Positions 50,543 through 59,948 of a stretch of 64,000 nt of DNA are shown here, one piece after another. The notes beneath the pieces were generated by a model, which ran no database searches, was not told where the DNA came from, and saw nothing but the letters and a program-made list of their open reading frames with translations. Position 1 is the first letter of the stretch. The number at the start of each line of letters is the position of its first letter. This DNA comes from Chryseobacterium sp. 36-9. GTDB lineage: Bacteria > Bacteroidota > Bacteroidia > Flavobacteriales > Weeksellaceae. Location of the stretch: positions 99,602 through 163,601 of the forward strand of contig MKVE01000016.1 of the NCBI GenBank assembly GCA_001898785.1, in the 5' to 3' direction. Both the position numbers and the translations under genes were made by a program.

Positions 50543-52012
50543 TTAATTCAGAACATAACTTGTTCCATCTCTTCCATCTTTCAGCTCAATCCCTTTTTCA
50601 AGAAGCTGGTCGCGGATTTGGTCAGATAACTCCCAGTTTTTTGCCTTTCTGGCTTGATTTCTTAAATCAATTAAAACCTGCAAAGTCTGGTCAAGCTTAT
50701 CGTTATTAGATTCTTCAATTGTTTCCAATCCCAAAACATCAAAAACAATTGCGTTCAGGAATTGTTTCAAATCTTCATAATCTTCCGTAGAGATACTTTC
50801 TTTCCCCAACTTCGAAGCTGAAATAAACTTCACTGCCTCGAACAAATGGGAAATTAAAATCGGACTATTGAAATCGTCTGACAAAGCTTCCAAAACTTTT
50901 TCTTTCCAGTTTTTATAATCAAAAGAAGAAGCTTCCACACCTTCAACCTGAGTTTGAGTGTTAAGGATTTTCACAGCTTCCATCAATCGATTGAAACCTT
51001 TTTCACTCGCCAACATTGCATCATTAGAAATATCCAGAACACTTCTGTAATGCGCCTGTAAAAAGCAGAATCTCAACACACTTGGATGAAAAGCTTTCTC
51101 AAAGAAATCATTATTTCCGGTAATCAATTCCATTGGAAGAATATAATTCCCAGATTGCTTACTCATTCTTTGTCCGTTCATTGTGAGCATATTGGCGTGC
51201 ATCCAGTATTTCACGGGTTCTACTCCATTGCAAGCTTTTCCCTGAGCGATTTCACATTCGTGGTGCGGGAATTTCAAATCCATTCCACCACCGTGAATAT
51301 CGAATTGGTCTCCCAGATATTTGGTGCTCATTGCTGTACATTCCAGATGCCAGCCTGGGAATCCTTCACCCCAGGGCGAAGGCCATTTCATAATATGTTC
51401 TGGTGAAGCCTTTTTCCAAAGTGCAAAATCCTGAGGATTTTTTTTCTCGCCTTGTCCGTCAAGGTCTCTAGTATTAGCAAATAATTCTTCTATATTTCTC
51501 CTGGACAATTCTCCATAATTAAGACCTCTCGCATTGTATTCCAAAACATCAAAATAAACAGAGCCGTTGCTCTCGTAAGCAAAACCTTTTTCCACCAAAA
51601 GTTTCGTTAATTCTAATTGTTCGATGATGTGTCCGGTAGCAGTAGGCTCAATCGTCGGTGGAAGCAAGTTGAATTTCTTCAAAACTTCGTGAAAATCGAC
51701 CGTATATTTTTGTACGATTTCCATCGGTTCCAGTTTTTCCAGCCTGGATTGCTTGATGAATCTGTCATTGTTGATATCGCCATCGTCCGTAAGGTGCCCT
51801 GCATCCGTGATATTTCTGACATATCTTACTTTATAACCTAAGAATTGAAGACTTCTGTAAATGAAATCGAAGGACAGAAATGTTCTTACATTTCCCAAAT
51901 GTACATTGCTGTAAACCGTTGGTCCGCAGACGTACATCCCGATATTACCTTCTAATATGGATTTGAAAACTTCTTTTTCGCCTGTAAGCGAGTTGTATAT
52001 TTTTAGTTGCAT
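50543..52012 (-). CDS. cysS: Cysteine--tRNA ligase
   Basis: 489 residues, full length. Class I motifs are [17 protein letters not shown] (HIGH equivalent HLGN, with a zinc-ligand Cys) and [14 protein letters not shown] (KMSKS equivalent). Other zinc ligands lie in HLECTAMS and [10 protein letters not shown]. The C-terminal DALR-like helical domain contains [16 protein letters not shown]. It charges tRNA-Cys. Heptamer-phased repeats (52020-52047) lie directly upstream of the start codon on the coding strand. No T-box is visible. Confidence 0.97.
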   Translation of the reverse strand: MQLKIYNSLTGEKEVFKSILEGNIGMYVCGPTVYSNVHLGNVRTFLSFDFIYRSLQFLGYKVRYVRNITDAGHLTDDGDINNDRFIKQSRLEKLEPMEIVQKYTVDFHEVLKKFNLLPPTIEPTATGHIIEQLELTKLLVEKGFAYESNGSVYFDVLEYNARGLNYGELSRRNIEELFANTRDLDGQGEKKNPQDFALWKKASPEHIMKWPSPWGEGFPGWHLECTAMSTKYLGDQFDIHGGGMDLKFPHHECEIAQGKACNGVEPVKYWMHANMLTMNGQRMSKQSGNYILPMELITGNNDFFEKAFHPSVLRFCFLQAHYRSVLDISNDAMLASEKGFNRLMEAVKILNTQTQVEGVEASSFDYKNWKEKVLEALSDDFNSPILISHLFEAVKFISASKLGKESISTEDYEDLKQFLNAIVFDVLGLETIEESNNDKLDQTLQVLIDLRNQARKAKNWELSDQIRDQLLEKGIELKDGRDGTSYVLN

Positions 52013-52019
52013 CTTTTTA

Positions 52020-52047
52020 TAAATGATGAATGATATTTGATAAATGA
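52020..52047. repeat. Heptanucleotide-phased repeat upstream of cysS
   Basis: Four units on the plus strand: TAAATGA, TGAATGA, TATTTGA, TAAATGA. They begin 8 nt upstream of the cysS start codon. Confidence 0.55.
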
Positions 52048-52181
52048 TTTAAAATATTGACACATAACAATAACAACAAATAATTGTTGCTATAAATATT
52101 TTGTTCGACTTTTTTTTAAATTTTATCATTATTAATTGCTTTTAAATGATGATTCATAAATCTATTTTGAGAACCTGATAA

Positions 52182-52616
52182 TTATTTAATCTTTAGATTT
52201 TGAAGATGTATTTTCTTTGATTCAATTCTAGCACTATCAAAAAAAAGATTTCCGAATTTAGCTTCCAATTGATAATTCATCATTATTTGATAACATTTTT
52301 TACTTTCCTCAATTTTTTCTTCAGGAACAATTACATCTGATATTGGATATTTTGTTTTGTAAATAACATTTATATTTTCCTTTTTTAAAATTTCGGCAAA
52401 TTCTTTATTTGAAGATTTATCATCGGTCAAATATTGATAGTCATAATAAATATATTTTCTTTTTTCAAAATCTGATTTTGCAATTTTTCGTGCCTCTTCA
52501 CAATTTGGAATTTTCTGTTCTTTTTTACAAGAAAAAAATAAGACTAAATTCAAAACCAATAAAATATTGAGACTCCTTTGGAATGAAAAAAATCCCACAA
52601 AGTTTTTCATCTTCAA
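52182..52616 (-). CDS. Small hypothetical lipoprotein
   Basis: 144 residues. A lipoprotein signal (hydrophobic LNILLVLNLVLFFSC, Cys30) follows a 15-residue N-terminal leader; starting at a later Met is not possible without losing the signal. The mature part contains a Cys pair (PNCEEARK and KKCYQIMM) and a helical N-terminal segment. I do not recognise a family. It lies 20 nt after folE on the same strand, so it is probably co-transcribed with it, but no link to folate or pterin synthesis is apparent. Confidence 0.55.
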   Translation of the reverse strand: MKMKNFVGFFSFQRSLNILLVLNLVLFFSCKKEQKIPNCEEARKIAKSDFEKRKYIYYDYQYLTDDKSSNKEFAEILKKENINVIYKTKYPISDVIVPEEKIEESKKCYQIMMNYQLEAKFGNLFFDSARIESKKIHLQNLKIK

Positions 52617-52636
52617 ATTAACCTTTTCAAATTAAA

Positions 52637-53302
52637 TTAATCAAATTTCGCATGACTTCCTACATAATGCAAGAACTCCTGTCTGGTAATTGGATTGGTT
52701 CTGAAAATTCCGCTCAATTCTGCTGTAATTGTAGAACTTGCTGTGTCTTTGATTCCTCTGCAATTCACACAAAGATGTTTTGCATCTATGATACAAGCAA
52801 CATTATTGGTACCAAGAGCTTCTTTCAAAGCGTCTACAATCTGCATTGTCAAACGTTCCTGAACCTGCGGACGTTTTGCATAATAGTCCACAATTCTGTT
52901 AATTTTTGACAAACCGATGACTTCACCATTTGAAATGTAAGCCACGTGCGCTTTTCCGATAATCGGCAAGAAATGATGTTCGCAGAAAGAATAAACCGTG
53001 ATATCTTTCTCAACCAGCATTTGACGGTACTTATACTGATTCTTAAAAGTGGAGACACCCGGTTTATTTTCCGGAAGAAGACCACCGAAAATTTCGTTTA
53101 CGTACATCTTTGCAACACGCTTTGGAGAATCTTTTAAAGAATCATCAGTCATATCCAAACCCAGAGTTTGCATAATCTCCCCAAATAGCAGTTCGATTTT
53201 TTTTACTTTTTCATCAGGAGAAAGATCAAAAGCATCTTTTCTGAGAGGCGTATGATCCTTGCCTGTAAACAGATCATCATCATTATCAGGAAATTGTTCC
53301 AT
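52637..53302 (-). CDS. folE: GTP cyclohydrolase I
   Basis: 221 residues from ATG at 53302 (MEQFPDNDDDLFTGKDHTPL); the longer frame to 53335 is less likely. The core contains SFCEHHFLPIIGKAHVAY (zinc Cys and catalytic His), VIGLSKINRIVDYYAKRPQV and KHLCVNCRGIKDT (second zinc Cys). It makes dihydroneopterin triphosphate from GTP, the first step of folate (and queuosine-type) synthesis. It points away from acpP. A TATTTTTG -7 box (53323-53330, minus) lies upstream. Confidence 0.97.
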   Translation of the reverse strand: MEQFPDNDDDLFTGKDHTPLRKDAFDLSPDEKVKKIELLFGEIMQTLGLDMTDDSLKDSPKRVAKMYVNEIFGGLLPENKPGVSTFKNQYKYRQMLVEKDITVYSFCEHHFLPIIGKAHVAYISNGEVIGLSKINRIVDYYAKRPQVQERLTMQIVDALKEALGTNNVACIIDAKHLCVNCRGIKDTASSTITAELSGIFRTNPITRQEFLHYVGSHAKFD

Positions 53303-53420
53303 AATATCATTATAATATACGGCAAAAATAAACAAATTTGTGGACTATAATTAGAGTAAATTTAAAGTTGTGATTATAAAAAGGATAGATTTGCAACGAG
53401 TTTAAAAAAGTAAAAAAAAA

Positions 53421-53449
53421 TTGAAATGATTTGAAATTTTATATATTTG
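53421..53449 (+). promoter_or_regulatory. Promoter of the acpP-fabF-rnc-pyk group
   Basis: TTG (53421-53423), an 18-nt spacer, then TATATTTG (53442-53449): a close match to the flavobacterial consensus. acpP starts 32 nt downstream. Confidence 0.7.
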
Positions 53450-53481
53450 CACCTAAATTAACATAATTAAAAATAAATACT

Positions 53482-53721
53482 ATGTCAGACATTGCATCAA
53501 GAGTAAAAGCTATCATCGCTGATAAGCTTGACGTTGAAGAAACAGAAGTAACTCCAGAAGCTAGCTTCACTAATGATTTAGGAGCTGATTCTTTGGATAC
53601 TGTAGAATTAATCATGGAGTTCGAAAAAGAATTCAATATTCAGATTCCTGATGATCAAGCAGAAAAAATTACAACTGTAGGTCACGCTATTGCTTACATC
53701 GAAGAAGTTGTAAATAAATAA
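53482..53721 (+). CDS. acpP: Acyl carrier protein
   Basis: 79 residues, acidic, four-helix. The phosphopantetheine attachment site is Ser in [18 protein letters not shown] (about residue 39). It carries growing acyl chains for fatty acid synthesis. The strong promoter and the ATG preceded by an A-rich leader fit the high expression expected of ACP. fabF follows 22 nt later. Confidence 0.98.
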   Translation: MSDIASRVKAIIADKLDVEETEVTPEASFTNDLGADSLDTVELIMEFEKEFNIQIPDDQAEKITTVGHAIAYIEEVVNK

Positions 53722-53743
53722 TATTATCTAGACAAAAAAATTT

Positions 53744-54991
53744 ATGGAATTAAAAAGAGTAGTTGTAACCGGCTTCGGCGCTATTACACCGATCGGAAAT
53801 AATGCTAAAGAATACTGGGAAAACCTTATAAAGGGCGAGAGCGGTGCTGCTCCTATTACTCTTTTTGATTCCACTAATTTCAAAACCAAGTTTGCCAGCG
53901 AGGTTAAAAACTACGATCCTCTTAATTATTTTGATAAAAAAGAGGCTAAAAAAATGGATAGAAATTCTCAGTTCGGTCAGATTGCCGCCAGAGAAGCCAT
54001 TGCGCACAGCAGACTTATCGAAGATAATGTGAATAAAGATCGCGTAGGTGTAGTTTGGGGATCAGGAATTGGCGGACTGGAAACTTTCGAAACAGAAGTT
54101 TTAGGTTTTGCTGAGTCTAACGGTATTCCTAGATTCAATCCATTCTTTATTCCAAAGATGATTGCAGACATTACGCCAGGAAATATCTCGATAGAGTACG
54201 GTTTCCATGGGCCTAATTACACAACTGTTTCAGCCTGTGCATCATCTGCAAATGCCTTGATCGACGCTAAAATGCTGATCAACCTTGGAAAAGCAGACGT
54301 TATCGTTTGCGGAGGTTCTGAAGCTGCTGTTACAGCGAGCGGAATGGGAGGTTTCAATGCGATGCACGCACTTTCTACAAGAAACGACGATCCAAAAACA
54401 GCTTCTCGACCTTTCGATAAAGACAGAGATGGATTTGTTTTGGGTGAAGGAGCGGGTTGTATTATTCTGGAAGAATATGAACACGCCAAACAAAGAGGTG
54501 CAACAATCTATGCAGAATTAGCTGGTGGTGGTATGAGTGCAGATGCACATCATATGACAGCACCGCATCCTGAAGGTCTGGGCGCTTATCTGGTAATGAA
54601 GAATTGTTTAGAAGACGCTGGTGTAACTGCTGATGAAGTAGATCATATCAATATGCACGGTACATCTACTCCACTAGGAGACATCGCAGAATCTAATGCT
54701 ATTGCAAAATTATTCGGAGAGCACGCTTACGATATTCAGATCAATTCTACAAAGTCAATGACAGGTCACCTTTTGGGTGCTGCCGGTGTTATTGAAGCCA
54801 TTGCTGCTTTACATACCATTATCCACGGTATTGTTCCGCCAACCATCAATCATTTTACTGATGATGAAAATATTGATAGCAGACTGAACTTCACTTTCAA
54901 CCATGCGGTTGAAAAAGATGTGAATATTGCTATGAGTAATACGTTTGGTTTTGGAGGTCACAATGCCTGTGTTCTTTTCAAAAAAATATAA
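53744..54991 (+). CDS. fabF: Beta-ketoacyl-ACP synthase II
   Basis: 415 residues. The catalytic Cys is in TTVSACASSANALIDAKM (about residue 164), the two His in NMHGTSTPLGD and KSMTGHLLGAAGV, and the Lys in STKSM. It elongates acyl-ACP with malonyl-ACP. The acpP-fabF-rnc order occurs in many bacteria and links fatty acid synthesis with the RNase III gene. 12 nt to rnc. Confidence 0.98.
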   Translation: MELKRVVVTGFGAITPIGNNAKEYWENLIKGESGAAPITLFDSTNFKTKFASEVKNYDPLNYFDKKEAKKMDRNSQFGQIAAREAIAHSRLIEDNVNKDRVGVVWGSGIGGLETFETEVLGFAESNGIPRFNPFFIPKMIADITPGNISIEYGFHGPNYTTVSACASSANALIDAKMLINLGKADVIVCGGSEAAVTASGMGGFNAMHALSTRNDDPKTASRPFDKDRDGFVLGEGAGCIILEEYEHAKQRGATIYAELAGGGMSADAHHMTAPHPEGLGAYLVMKNCLEDAGVTADEVDHINMHGTSTPLGDIAESNAIAKLFGEHAYDIQINSTKSMTGHLLGAAGVIEAIAALHTIIHGIVPPTINHFTDDENIDSRLNFTFNHAVEKDVNIAMSNTFGFGGHNACVLFKKI

Positions 54992-55003
54992 TATGATGTT
55001 TTT

Positions 55004-55774
55004 ATGGAGTTGAAAAATTATTTTTTCAAATTACTTCCAAAAAACAGAACACAAAAACTTTCGGAAAAAGATATTCTTTTTCGCAAAAAAATTTCTGAAA
55101 TCGTTGGATACAACATCCATAATTTGGAAATCTTTAAAGAGGCATTTTCTTTAAAATCCTCTTCAAAAAGTACGAATAAAAAAAATTACGAACGTCTAGA
55201 GTTTTTAGGGGATTCTGTTTTAGGAACCATTATTTCTTGTCATCTTTTTCAGACTTACCCGAATGAAAACGAAGGATTTCTCACGCAGATGAAATCCAAA
55301 ATCGTAAACAGGAAAAACCTTAATAAGCTTGGAGAAGATCTGAAGTTAAGCTCTTTATTACAAGCGGATACAAGCCAGACGGTACTGAGCGAAAACATCT
55401 CCGGAAATCTTCTGGAAGCTTTGATTGGCGCTATCTACCTTGATATTGATTACGAGTTTTGTAAGAAAATTGTTTTGGACAGGATTCTCACACCTTCTAC
55501 CATCAATAAGCTGGAAAATAAGATTATCAGCTACAAAGGTCTTTTGCTGGAATGGAGCCAAAAGAAAAAAATCCCGATCAAGTACGAGACTTGTGAGGAA
55601 TTCCAACCGAATAAAGTAACGGTTTTCCGCTGCTACGTTTGGCTTCATAATGAGAGAATCTCCAATGCGGTAGAAGCATCTAAAAAGAAAGCCGAAGAAA
55701 AAGCCGCACAACGCGCTTTTTATGTATTGAGCAAAAAAGAAAATATTATTGAAAATCAAAAAACAATTTCTTAA
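55004..55774 (+). CDS. rnc: Ribonuclease III
   Basis: 256 residues. The RNase III signature is NYERLEFLGDSVLGTIISCH (catalytic Glu and Asp), with the second acidic site in GNLLEALIGAIYLD. A C-terminal double-stranded RNA-binding domain (about 180-246) contains NKVTVFRCYVWLHNERISNA and KKAEEKAAQRAFYVL. It processes rRNA and structured mRNAs. An N-terminal extension of about 30 residues precedes the nuclease domain. The end overlaps the next gene by 26 nt. Confidence 0.97.
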   Translation: MELKNYFFKLLPKNRTQKLSEKDILFRKKISEIVGYNIHNLEIFKEAFSLKSSSKSTNKKNYERLEFLGDSVLGTIISCHLFQTYPNENEGFLTQMKSKIVNRKNLNKLGEDLKLSSLLQADTSQTVLSENISGNLLEALIGAIYLDIDYEFCKKIVLDRILTPSTINKLENKIISYKGLLLEWSQKKKIPIKYETCEEFQPNKVTVFRCYVWLHNERISNAVEASKKKAEEKAAQRAFYVLSKKENIIENQKTIS

Positions 55775-56222
55775 GCTAGAAGAAGATCACACAGAGATCA
55801 CCATAGGATTGATTCGTCTTATCAAAGCAATCCCGGAGCACGAATTGTTTTTTCTACTCAATAAAACCAATGATTTTAACTTCAAAAGAATTGAAGATAT
55901 AGCCATCAAAGGGGAATTTTTTGACTATGCATTTTCGCGTTATCAGGCGTATGACAGATTTTCCAAAAACTGTTATCATTTTATTTCTAACAAATCTATT
56001 CTATCCACTGAAAAAAAAGTCCAAAATCAGCTTTTTTCAGATGAATCAAATATTAAATTTTTACTAAATCTACACCAAGATGTAGATTACATTTTAACAA
56101 ATTCCGATATATTTGCGGATTTTTCGTTAATTTTGCTCCCGGAAAATTTTGTATTTAAAATTCAAGAATATTCTTTAAGTTCTGAAGAAGAACTTTATCA
56201 ATTAATTCAATATTATGAATAA
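55749..56222 (+). CDS. IPExxxVDY family protein
   Basis: 157 residues. It sits between rnc and pyk, the usual place for this flavobacterial family of unknown function. The start is a TTG at 55749 that overlaps rnc by 26 nt; no ATG gives a conserved N-terminus, which reads MKIKKQFLKLEEDHTEITIG. The VDY tripeptide is at residues 112-114 (LHQDVDYIL). No membrane segment. It overlaps the pyk start by 8 nt, so rnc, this gene and pyk are translationally coupled. Family assigned from context and the VDY site. Confidence 0.7.
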   Translation: MKIKKQFLKLEEDHTEITIGLIRLIKAIPEHELFFLLNKTNDFNFKRIEDIAIKGEFFDYAFSRYQAYDRFSKNCYHFISNKSILSTEKKVQNQLFSDESNIKFLLNLHQDVDYILTNSDIFADFSLILLPENFVFKIQEYSLSSEEELYQLIQYYE

Positions 56223-57660
56223 AAACCTAAAAAAAACAAAAATCATTGCAACACTAGGCCCTGCTACTTCCAGCAAGGAAACGATGATACAGATGATACA
56301 AGCTGGTGTTGATGTATTTAGAATTAATTTTTCTCACGCCGATTACGAATTGGTAAAGAGAAATGTTGATATAATCCGTGAAATCAATAAAGAATATGGC
56401 TACTCGGTCTCTATTTTAGGAGATTTGCAAGGTCCTAAATTAAGAGTTGGTGTAGTAAAAGAAGGCTCTTTCCTTAACCCGGGAGATGTCTTAACTTTTA
56501 CTAACGAAAAAATGGAAGGAGATTCTACAAAAGTTTATATGACTTACGAGAAGTTTCCTCAGGATGTAAAAGTTGGAGAAAGAATCTTGATTGATGATGG
56601 AAAATTGGTTCTTGAGGTTATCGAAACGAATGAAGTAGATACTGTAAGAGCTAAAACAATCCAAGGTGGGCCTTTGAGTTCTAAAAAAGGAGTTAACCTT
56701 CCTAATACAAATGTTTCTCTTCCTGCTTTGACAGAAAAAGATATCGAGGATGCTAACTTTATGCTAGACAACGAGTTTGACTGGATCGCTCTTTCATTTG
56801 TTCGTCATGCACAGGATATCATCGATCTAAAAGATTTGATGGCTAAGCATCCAACTAACAAAACAAAAACGCCAATCATTGCTAAAATCGAGAAACCGGA
56901 AGGTGTAAAAAACATAGACCAAATCCTGATGGAGTGCGACTGTCTAATGGTTGCAAGAGGAGATCTTGGTGTTGAAGTTCCAATGGAGCAGGTTCCGGTT
57001 ATTCAGAAAAATTTGGTTAATAAGGCTAGACTTTACGCAAAACCTGTCATTATCGCTACCCAGATGATGGAAACGATGATTACCAGCTTGACGCCAACAA
57101 GAGCAGAAGTTAACGACGTTGCTAACTCTGTATTGGACGGTGCTGATGCTGTGATGCTTTCCGGAGAGACTTCTGTTGGAAAATATCCAGTGGATGTTGT
57201 AAGAAATATGGCTAAGATTGTTAAGAATATCGAAAGAACGGCTTTATATTCTAAACTGAATCACGTTATCGAAGAAAAAATCAACTGTGTAGATGAGCGT
57301 TTTATCACTGATAAAATTTGCCGTTCCGCTGTTGACATCGCAAAATCGACTGGTGCAGAAGCGATCGTCACTCTTACCGCTTCAGGTTATACTGCCTTCC
57401 AGATTTCTGCGCACAGACCTTCTTCTCATATTATCGTTTTTAGCTCTAATAAGCGTGTGATTACAATGCTTAACCTCCTTTGGGGTGTTAGAGCATTTTA
57501 TTACGACATGCAGAAATCGACTGATGAGACTGTAATCCAGGTTAATATGCTGACTCACAATTATGGTTTTGTAGAGCAAGGTGACTTTGTTGTTAATCTG
57601 AATGCAATGCCTGTCCACAATGGTGGAAAAACAAATACATTAAGATTATCTACAATCTAA
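56215..57660 (+). CDS. pyk: Pyruvate kinase
   Basis: 481 residues, full length. Pyruvate kinase signatures: TKIIATLGPATSSKETM at the N-terminus (substrate site), FRINFSHADYE, AKIEKPEGVKNIDQIL (catalytic Lys region), CDCLMVARGDLGVEVPMEQV, and NDVANSVLDGADAVMLSGET. Converts phosphoenolpyruvate and ADP to pyruvate and ATP, the last step of glycolysis. It ends the acpP group and has a terminator. Confidence 0.97.
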   Translation: MNKNLKKTKIIATLGPATSSKETMIQMIQAGVDVFRINFSHADYELVKRNVDIIREINKEYGYSVSILGDLQGPKLRVGVVKEGSFLNPGDVLTFTNEKMEGDSTKVYMTYEKFPQDVKVGERILIDDGKLVLEVIETNEVDTVRAKTIQGGPLSSKKGVNLPNTNVSLPALTEKDIEDANFMLDNEFDWIALSFVRHAQDIIDLKDLMAKHPTNKTKTPIIAKIEKPEGVKNIDQILMECDCLMVARGDLGVEVPMEQVPVIQKNLVNKARLYAKPVIIATQMMETMITSLTPTRAEVNDVANSVLDGADAVMLSGETSVGKYPVDVVRNMAKIVKNIERTALYSKLNHVIEEKINCVDERFITDKICRSAVDIAKSTGAEAIVTLTASGYTAFQISAHRPSSHIIVFSSNKRVITMLNLLWGVRAFYYDMQKSTDETVIQVNMLTHNYGFVEQGDFVVNLNAMPVHNGGKTNTLRLSTI

Positions 57661-57681
57661 TTTGTAGTAATTATAAAATCA

Positions 57682-57709
57682 AAAGCCATCGGAATTCGAT
57701 GGCTTTTTT
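57682..57709 (+). terminator. Terminator of pyk
   Basis: AGCCATCG-GAATT-CGATGGCT followed by TTTTTT; the flanking A tract lets it also serve the convergent subtilase gene. Confidence 0.85.
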
Positions 57710-57727
57710 ATTTATGTTTTGTGGGAA

Positions 57728-59803
57728 TTATTCCTTAATAATTTTCTTAGAAACAACGCCGGATTTTGTTTTCACAGAGATAATGTAAACTCCACTTGAG
57801 AAGTTATTCAGATTAATTTTCTGAGATTTGGATGCGTTATTGGATTCAAAAATTAATTTCCCGTTCATATCAAAGACAACTATTCTTTCTGCCTTGTCAG
57901 GAAATTCAATATTGATAATATCCTTCGTTCTTGTCGGATAGATTTTAATCTCATCTTTACTTGAATCATTAGCTGCTAAAGTCATTTTCTTAGTACCTGT
58001 TGCAACCAAAGCAAAATCCTGTGTCGCCGGATTACCTTCCTGATTAACAAGAGAATTTTTATTCGTGACCTCTACTCTATAGATTCCATCTGCTGCTGGA
58101 TTATCGATAACAATCTGTTCTACATTATCAACTGTATTATCCCCTTTCGTAGCATTGGCATTAGGATCATTAATGTCAAGTTTCCAAGGATAATAGGTCG
58201 TTCCTGAACCCACTTCCACTACCCTGAGATCAAGATCATTCACGATTCTGGAAGTATGATTATTTTGGAAGTCACTGTCCGTTGTGAAAGGTGCAATCGC
58301 CGGATCAACCCAAGAAATACTTACTTTTAAAGGTTCAGATCCCCTTGCTTTAATTTCTTTTGTGAAGGTAACACCAGATTGCAGATTAACTTTCTCAAGA
58401 ACAGCATCATCCGTCAATCTGTTTACTAAAACCTGTGCCGCTTTTTTAGCATCAACCAAACCCCAGCCGTACCAAACATCCGGACCTGGTCTTCCTGCTT
58501 CATTAGCAGTGTGTGTCAGTAAGGCTTTCATTTCGTCTGCATTGAAGATAAAACTGCTGTTTCCAGCAATATTTCTTTGGATTTGAGTCAAAGCACCGGC
58601 AATTCCGGAAACCATCGGTGCAGCATAGGATGTTCCGTAATTAAGTACATAGAGATTCGTAGCGTTTGGACTTGCCGTAGTGTAATTAGCCATTATCATA
58701 TCAACGCCGACAGCCGTAAGATCTGGCTTCACTGCCCCGTCTTTTCTGGGACCTGCGCTGCTGAAACTTCCTTTTACTACATCACTTGCCTGGGTGTATT
58801 TGTGATTTGCAGTAGTTAATTGGTTAACTGCTCCGACTGTAATAATATTTTTTGCCAAAGATCCAAAATAAACACAAGTATTACCCTGGCTGCAGTTAGC
58901 AGGAGGAACTTCATCATTAGGACCAAATGTAACCCAGCTGTTGGAAGCAAAACTATATCTGTATTTTACAGAAGATGCATCCGGACCAACTCCATAATAG
59001 TTTCCTGTAGATTTGACAATAATCTGTTGCGGTTGTGAATAAACAATTTTATCAAAATTATAGTCATTATCACCATAAGCACCGCCATAAGTATCCGTGT
59101 GATTCAAATCATAATTTCCATACCAGTAATAAGTATTGGTAGAATTCGGCTTATTCCAGCCATAATTGGTGCCATAAGAATGATTAGATATATTGAGGCC
59201 CGGCAAGCTTGCCAATTTCTCATAATTATTTCCTAAAGCCGTAGTGGCATACATATAATTATCCGTAGTTCCTTGCGGAAGGATACCTTTTGCATTAGCT
59301 TTTGGATAAGAAACGCTGCTTTGAGTAAAAGTACCGGTTGCAATTCCGTTACCGATCAAAATACTATTGACGTTAGTACCATGAAAATGTTTCGCTTCCG
59401 TTGATGCTTCTTTGTTTACGGCTCTGTTGGTAGTAAATTGCTCATGCGTATCCTGAATTCTTCCGGCATCAAATATTGTAATTTTGACACCATTTCCTGT
59501 TAAAGGCGATGTAATACCGGAAACAGTTCCAGCCTGAAGTTCATCAACATTAGCCGTAGCATTGGCGCTTGTTTCTTCTACTGAATAAAAAACAGGAATT
59601 TCTCCGGCAAAACCTGCAAGATTCTTCTTCAGGCTATCCTTTGCTTTTTGAGAATATCTGGCTGTTGTTTTTAAGAAATAAGAATCAAGCCTATTTTCAT
59701 TTTGCAATCTTTTTTGAGTGAATTCATTTTTCAGTTTAAGATTCTGTGCATTAGAAAAATAAAATGAAAATATAAAGCTTATACCGAATAAAATTCTTTT
59801 CAT
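57728..59803 (-). CDS. Secreted subtilisin-like (S8) serine peptidase with T9SS domain
   Basis: 691 residues from ATG at 59803; this start gives the signal peptide MKRILFGISFIFSFYFSNAQ, the longer frame does not. Catalytic triad in order: Asp in ITIFDAGRIQDTHEQF (about 109), His in KHFHGTNVNSILIG (about 139) and Ser in LNYGTSYAAPMVSG (about 391), with the oxyanion Asn in VKSTGNYYGVG. A beta-sandwich (about 470-610: LKVSISWVDPAIAPFTTDSD) precedes the C-terminal T9SS type A sorting domain (IKIYPTRTKDIINIEF ... SGVYIISVKTKSGVVSKKI). An extracellular endopeptidase, probably of the S8 kexin-like or proprotein-type group. Confidence 0.9.
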   Translation of the reverse strand: MKRILFGISFIFSFYFSNAQNLKLKNEFTQKRLQNENRLDSYFLKTTARYSQKAKDSLKKNLAGFAGEIPVFYSVEETSANATANVDELQAGTVSGITSPLTGNGVKITIFDAGRIQDTHEQFTTNRAVNKEASTEAKHFHGTNVNSILIGNGIATGTFTQSSVSYPKANAKGILPQGTTDNYMYATTALGNNYEKLASLPGLNISNHSYGTNYGWNKPNSTNTYYWYGNYDLNHTDTYGGAYGDNDYNFDKIVYSQPQQIIVKSTGNYYGVGPDASSVKYRYSFASNSWVTFGPNDEVPPANCSQGNTCVYFGSLAKNIITVGAVNQLTTANHKYTQASDVVKGSFSSAGPRKDGAVKPDLTAVGVDMIMANYTTASPNATNLYVLNYGTSYAAPMVSGIAGALTQIQRNIAGNSSFIFNADEMKALLTHTANEAGRPGPDVWYGWGLVDAKKAAQVLVNRLTDDAVLEKVNLQSGVTFTKEIKARGSEPLKVSISWVDPAIAPFTTDSDFQNNHTSRIVNDLDLRVVEVGSGTTYYPWKLDINDPNANATKGDNTVDNVEQIVIDNPAADGIYRVEVTNKNSLVNQEGNPATQDFALVATGTKKMTLAANDSSKDEIKIYPTRTKDIINIEFPDKAERIVVFDMNGKLIFESNNASKSQKINLNNFSSGVYIISVKTKSGVVSKKIIKE

Positions 59804-59948
59804 TATGATTGTTTTTGCAAAGATAATCAATAATAAATCAGCACATTAATTTTTAATACACAATCAAAAAAATTAATACCAAATTTGGATAAATGATACT
59901 TTTTTTATGTGATTCAAAATAGTAACTTTACACAAATTTCTAATGTAG

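Noticed and set aside
53750..54493. Several antisense and shifted frames within fabF
   Set aside because: All lie opposite a full-length gene with intact catalytic residues and show no family signature.
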